Source: Roseiarcus sp963696665 (GTDB lineage: Bacteria > Pseudomonadota > Alphaproteobacteria > Rhizobiales > Beijerinckiaceae). Taken from it: 64,000 bases of DNA. The position numbers were made by a program, and so were the translations under genes. Shown piece by piece: positions 62,407 to 64,000 of this stretch. The stretch lies in NCBI GenBank assembly GCA_963696665.1, contig CAVOLE010000034.1:1-64000 (forward strand), written 5' to 3'. Each line of letters opens with the position of its first letter. The first letter of the stretch is position 1. The notes under the pieces are model-generated. The model did no database searches, was not told the origin of the DNA, and worked only from the letters and a program-made list of their open reading frames with translations.

Positions 62407-63466
62407 ATGCGAACGATGAAGGGCCCAGGCTTGTTTCTGGCCCAGTTTGCAACCGACGCTCCACCCCATAACACCCTCCCAGGAATCGCGAAATGGGCCA
62501 AGGACTACGGCTACAAGGCGATTCAGATCCCGAGCTGGGACAGCCGCTTCTTCGACCTCGACTCGCGCCTACGACAGCGAGACCTATTGCGACGAGATCA
62601 AGGGAACACTGGCCGACATCGGCGTCGCGGTCAGCGAGTTTTCCACGCACTTCCAGGGCCAGATGGTCTCCGTTCATCCGGCTTATGACGCGCTGTTCGA
62701 CGGACAATGCCCGGCCGCCGTGCGCGGCAACCCTGAGAAGCGGCGCCTCTGGGCGGCGGATCAAGTGCGCAAGGCGGCTCGCGTTTCGCGCCGCTTTGGC
62801 TTGACCGAGCATGTGACCTTCACCGGCTCCCTCGCCTGGCCCTACTTCTATCCCTATCCGCAGCGGCCAGCCGGGCTGATCGAAGAATGCTTCGCTGAGC
62901 AGGGCCGCCGGTGGAAACCGATTCTCGATGTCTTCGACGAGAACGGCGTCGACCTCTGCTTTGAGATTCATCCGAGCGAGGACGTCTTCGACGGCGACAC
63001 GTTCGACATGTTTCTCGACGCGGTCGGCGGCCACAAGCGTTGCAACATCAATTACGACGCCAGCCACTTCATCAAGCAATGCATGGACTATCTCGGCTTC
63101 ATCGACGCCTATCACGATCGCATCAAGATGTTCCACGTGAAGGACGCCGAGTTCAACCCGACGGCGAAGCAGGGTGTCTATGGCGGCTATAAAGGCTGGC
63201 TTGAGCGCGCCGGGCGTGACCGGTCGCTTGGGGACGGTCAGGTCAATTTCAAGGGGATCTTCTCGAAGCTCGCAGCCTATGATTTCGCCGGCTGGGCGGT
63301 CTACGAGTGGGAATGCTGCCTGCAGCATCCAGAGGTCGCGGCGCGCAAGGGCGCCCAGTTCATCGCCGATCATATTATCGAGGTGACCGATCGCGTGTTC
63401 GACGATTTCGCCGCTACCGGCTCCGACCGCGCAACCAATCTCAAGCTGCTCGGCATCAAAGGCTAA
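62407..63466 (+). CDS. Sugar phosphate isomerase/epimerase family protein, one-base frameshift
   Basis: Xylose-isomerase-like TIM-barrel protein of about 352 residues. It begins MKGPGLFLAQFATDAPPHNT and WAKDYGYKAIQIPSWDSRFFDL, shifts by +1 at about 62563-62566, then reads AYDSETYCDEIKGTLADIGVAVSEFSTHFQGQMV, CFEIHPSEDVFDGDTF, NINYDASHFIKQCMDYLGFID (metal ligands), MFHVKDAEF and YEWECCLQHPEVAARKGAQFI. These Glu, Asp and His ligands are intact. ATG 62407 or 62416 are both possible after GGGAGAGAA. The downstream Gfo gene starts five bases after the stop. Confidence 0.87.
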
Positions 63467-63471
63467 AGCCG

Positions 63472-64000
63472 ATGGTTCACGCGACTGCCGTTGAGGGGCT
63501 TAAGGGTGGACGGTTGCGCGTCGGCATGGTCGGCGGCGGCCGCAACGCCTTCATCGGCGCGGTTCATCGCATGGCCATGCGGCTCGACGATCTGATCGAG
63601 CTGAAAGCCGGCGCGCTGTCATCGGACGCCGAAAACGCGCGCGCGTCAGGCGCCGACCTTGGGCTCGCACCCGAACGGAGCTACGCGGACCATCGCGAAA
63701 TGGCGGCTCGCGAGGCCGCGCGCCCGGACGGCGTCGAGGCCGTCGTCATCGTCACCCCGAACCATCTGCACTTCCCTGTCGCGAAGGTCTTCCTCGAGGC
63801 GGGAATCGACGTCATCTGCGACAAGCCGCTGTCGACGACGCTCGCCGAAGCGTCGGAACTGGTCGAACTCACGCGCGCGAAGGGGCTCATTTTTGCGGTG
63901 ACCCTCAATAACACCGGCTATCCGATGGTGCGCCAGGCGCGCGAGATGATTGAAGCTGGCGAAATCGGCGACATCCGGGTCGTCCATGCGGCGTATGTCC
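63472..64000 (+). CDS. Gfo/Idh/MocA family dehydrogenase, cut by window end
   Basis: N-terminal 176 residues visible: LRVGMVGGGRNAFIGAVHRMAMRLD (GGGxxxFIG cofactor loop), VIVTPNHLHFPVAKVFLEAGIDVICDKPLSTTLAEASEL (DKP lysine motif), TLNNTGYPMVRQAREMIEAGEIGDIRVVHAAYV. It starts with ATG 63472, five bases after the isomerase stop, and is therefore in the same operon. The third such dehydrogenase in this cluster; the frame is still open at the right edge. Confidence 0.9.
   Translation, partial: MVHATAVEGLKGGRLRVGMVGGGRNAFIGAVHRMAMRLDDLIELKAGALSSDAENARASGADLGLAPERSYADHREMAAREAARPDGVEAVVIVTPNHLHFPVAKVFLEAGIDVICDKPLSTTLAEASELVELTRAKGLIFAVTLNNTGYPMVRQAREMIEAGEIGDIRVVHAAYV

Overview
The window looks like chromosomal DNA of a GC-rich, hopanoid-making alphaproteobacterium, most likely in Hyphomicrobiales (Beijerinckiaceae/Methylocystaceae-like). 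The grounds are the ispH-hpnH-hpnG-hpnM order, the Kdp and Urt operon style, an ACC deaminase and dispersed palindromic repeats. The genus cannot be fixed from this sequence alone. No rRNA, tRNA, IS element, phage or CRISPR array was recognised.

Layout. (1) 1-3394: hopanoid side-chain genes (ispH 3' part, hpnH, hpnG, hpnM). (2) 3685-17249: a surface-polysaccharide island. It holds UDP-galactopyranose mutase, a neighbouring galactofuranosyltransferase-like GT2, a Gfo/Idh/MocA dehydrogenase fused to an FAD lactone-oxidase-like domain, a truncated methyltransferase beside a decayed GT2 copy, a Wzx-type flippase, an FkbM methyltransferase, a GT2, a secreted beta-helix protein and an EpsD-type lipoprotein. 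Composition is patchy and decay products are common. (3) 17693-25694: kdp operon (a micro-ORF, kdpF, A, B, C, D, E). (4) 25872-31560: urtABCDE urea/short-chain amide ABC transporter, with no urease genes in view. (5) 31736-38922: MarR-controlled EmrAB-like efflux pair, divergent from an SDR, a thiolase, a crotonase-like protein and an exported unknown protein. (6) 39170-47240: mixed accessory genes (methyltransferase, small secreted protein, SDR/LysR pair, ACC deaminase, MarR plus DUF1398, cytochrome b561, exported ClpP-fold protein, EcsC). (7) 47323-56719: housekeeping stretch (uppP, DsbA-like, dnaB, an ECF42-type sigma factor with its DGPF/YCII partner, nitronate monooxygenase, rlmJ, ppx). 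(8) 56778-64000: a carbohydrate/polyol catabolic cluster with three Gfo/Idh/MocA dehydrogenases, a mannitol-dehydrogenase-family enzyme, an SDR, an RpiR regulator and a sugar isomerase, arranged around a divergent promoter at 62205-62406.

The most striking global signal is a set of about nine single-base frameshifts in otherwise intact conserved genes (glf, the Gfo/FAD fusion twice, a methyltransferase, kdpA, kdpD twice, a YCII protein, a sugar isomerase). Nearly all are +1 and several lie in short homopolymers. This fits base-calling error better than gene death, so these genes should be read as probably functional until resequenced. The most interesting biology is the Gfo/Idh/MocA-FAD oxidase fusion in the galactofuranose region, the three-copy nested palindromic repeat family, and the operator-like palindromes around both MarR genes and the RpiR-linked promoter.
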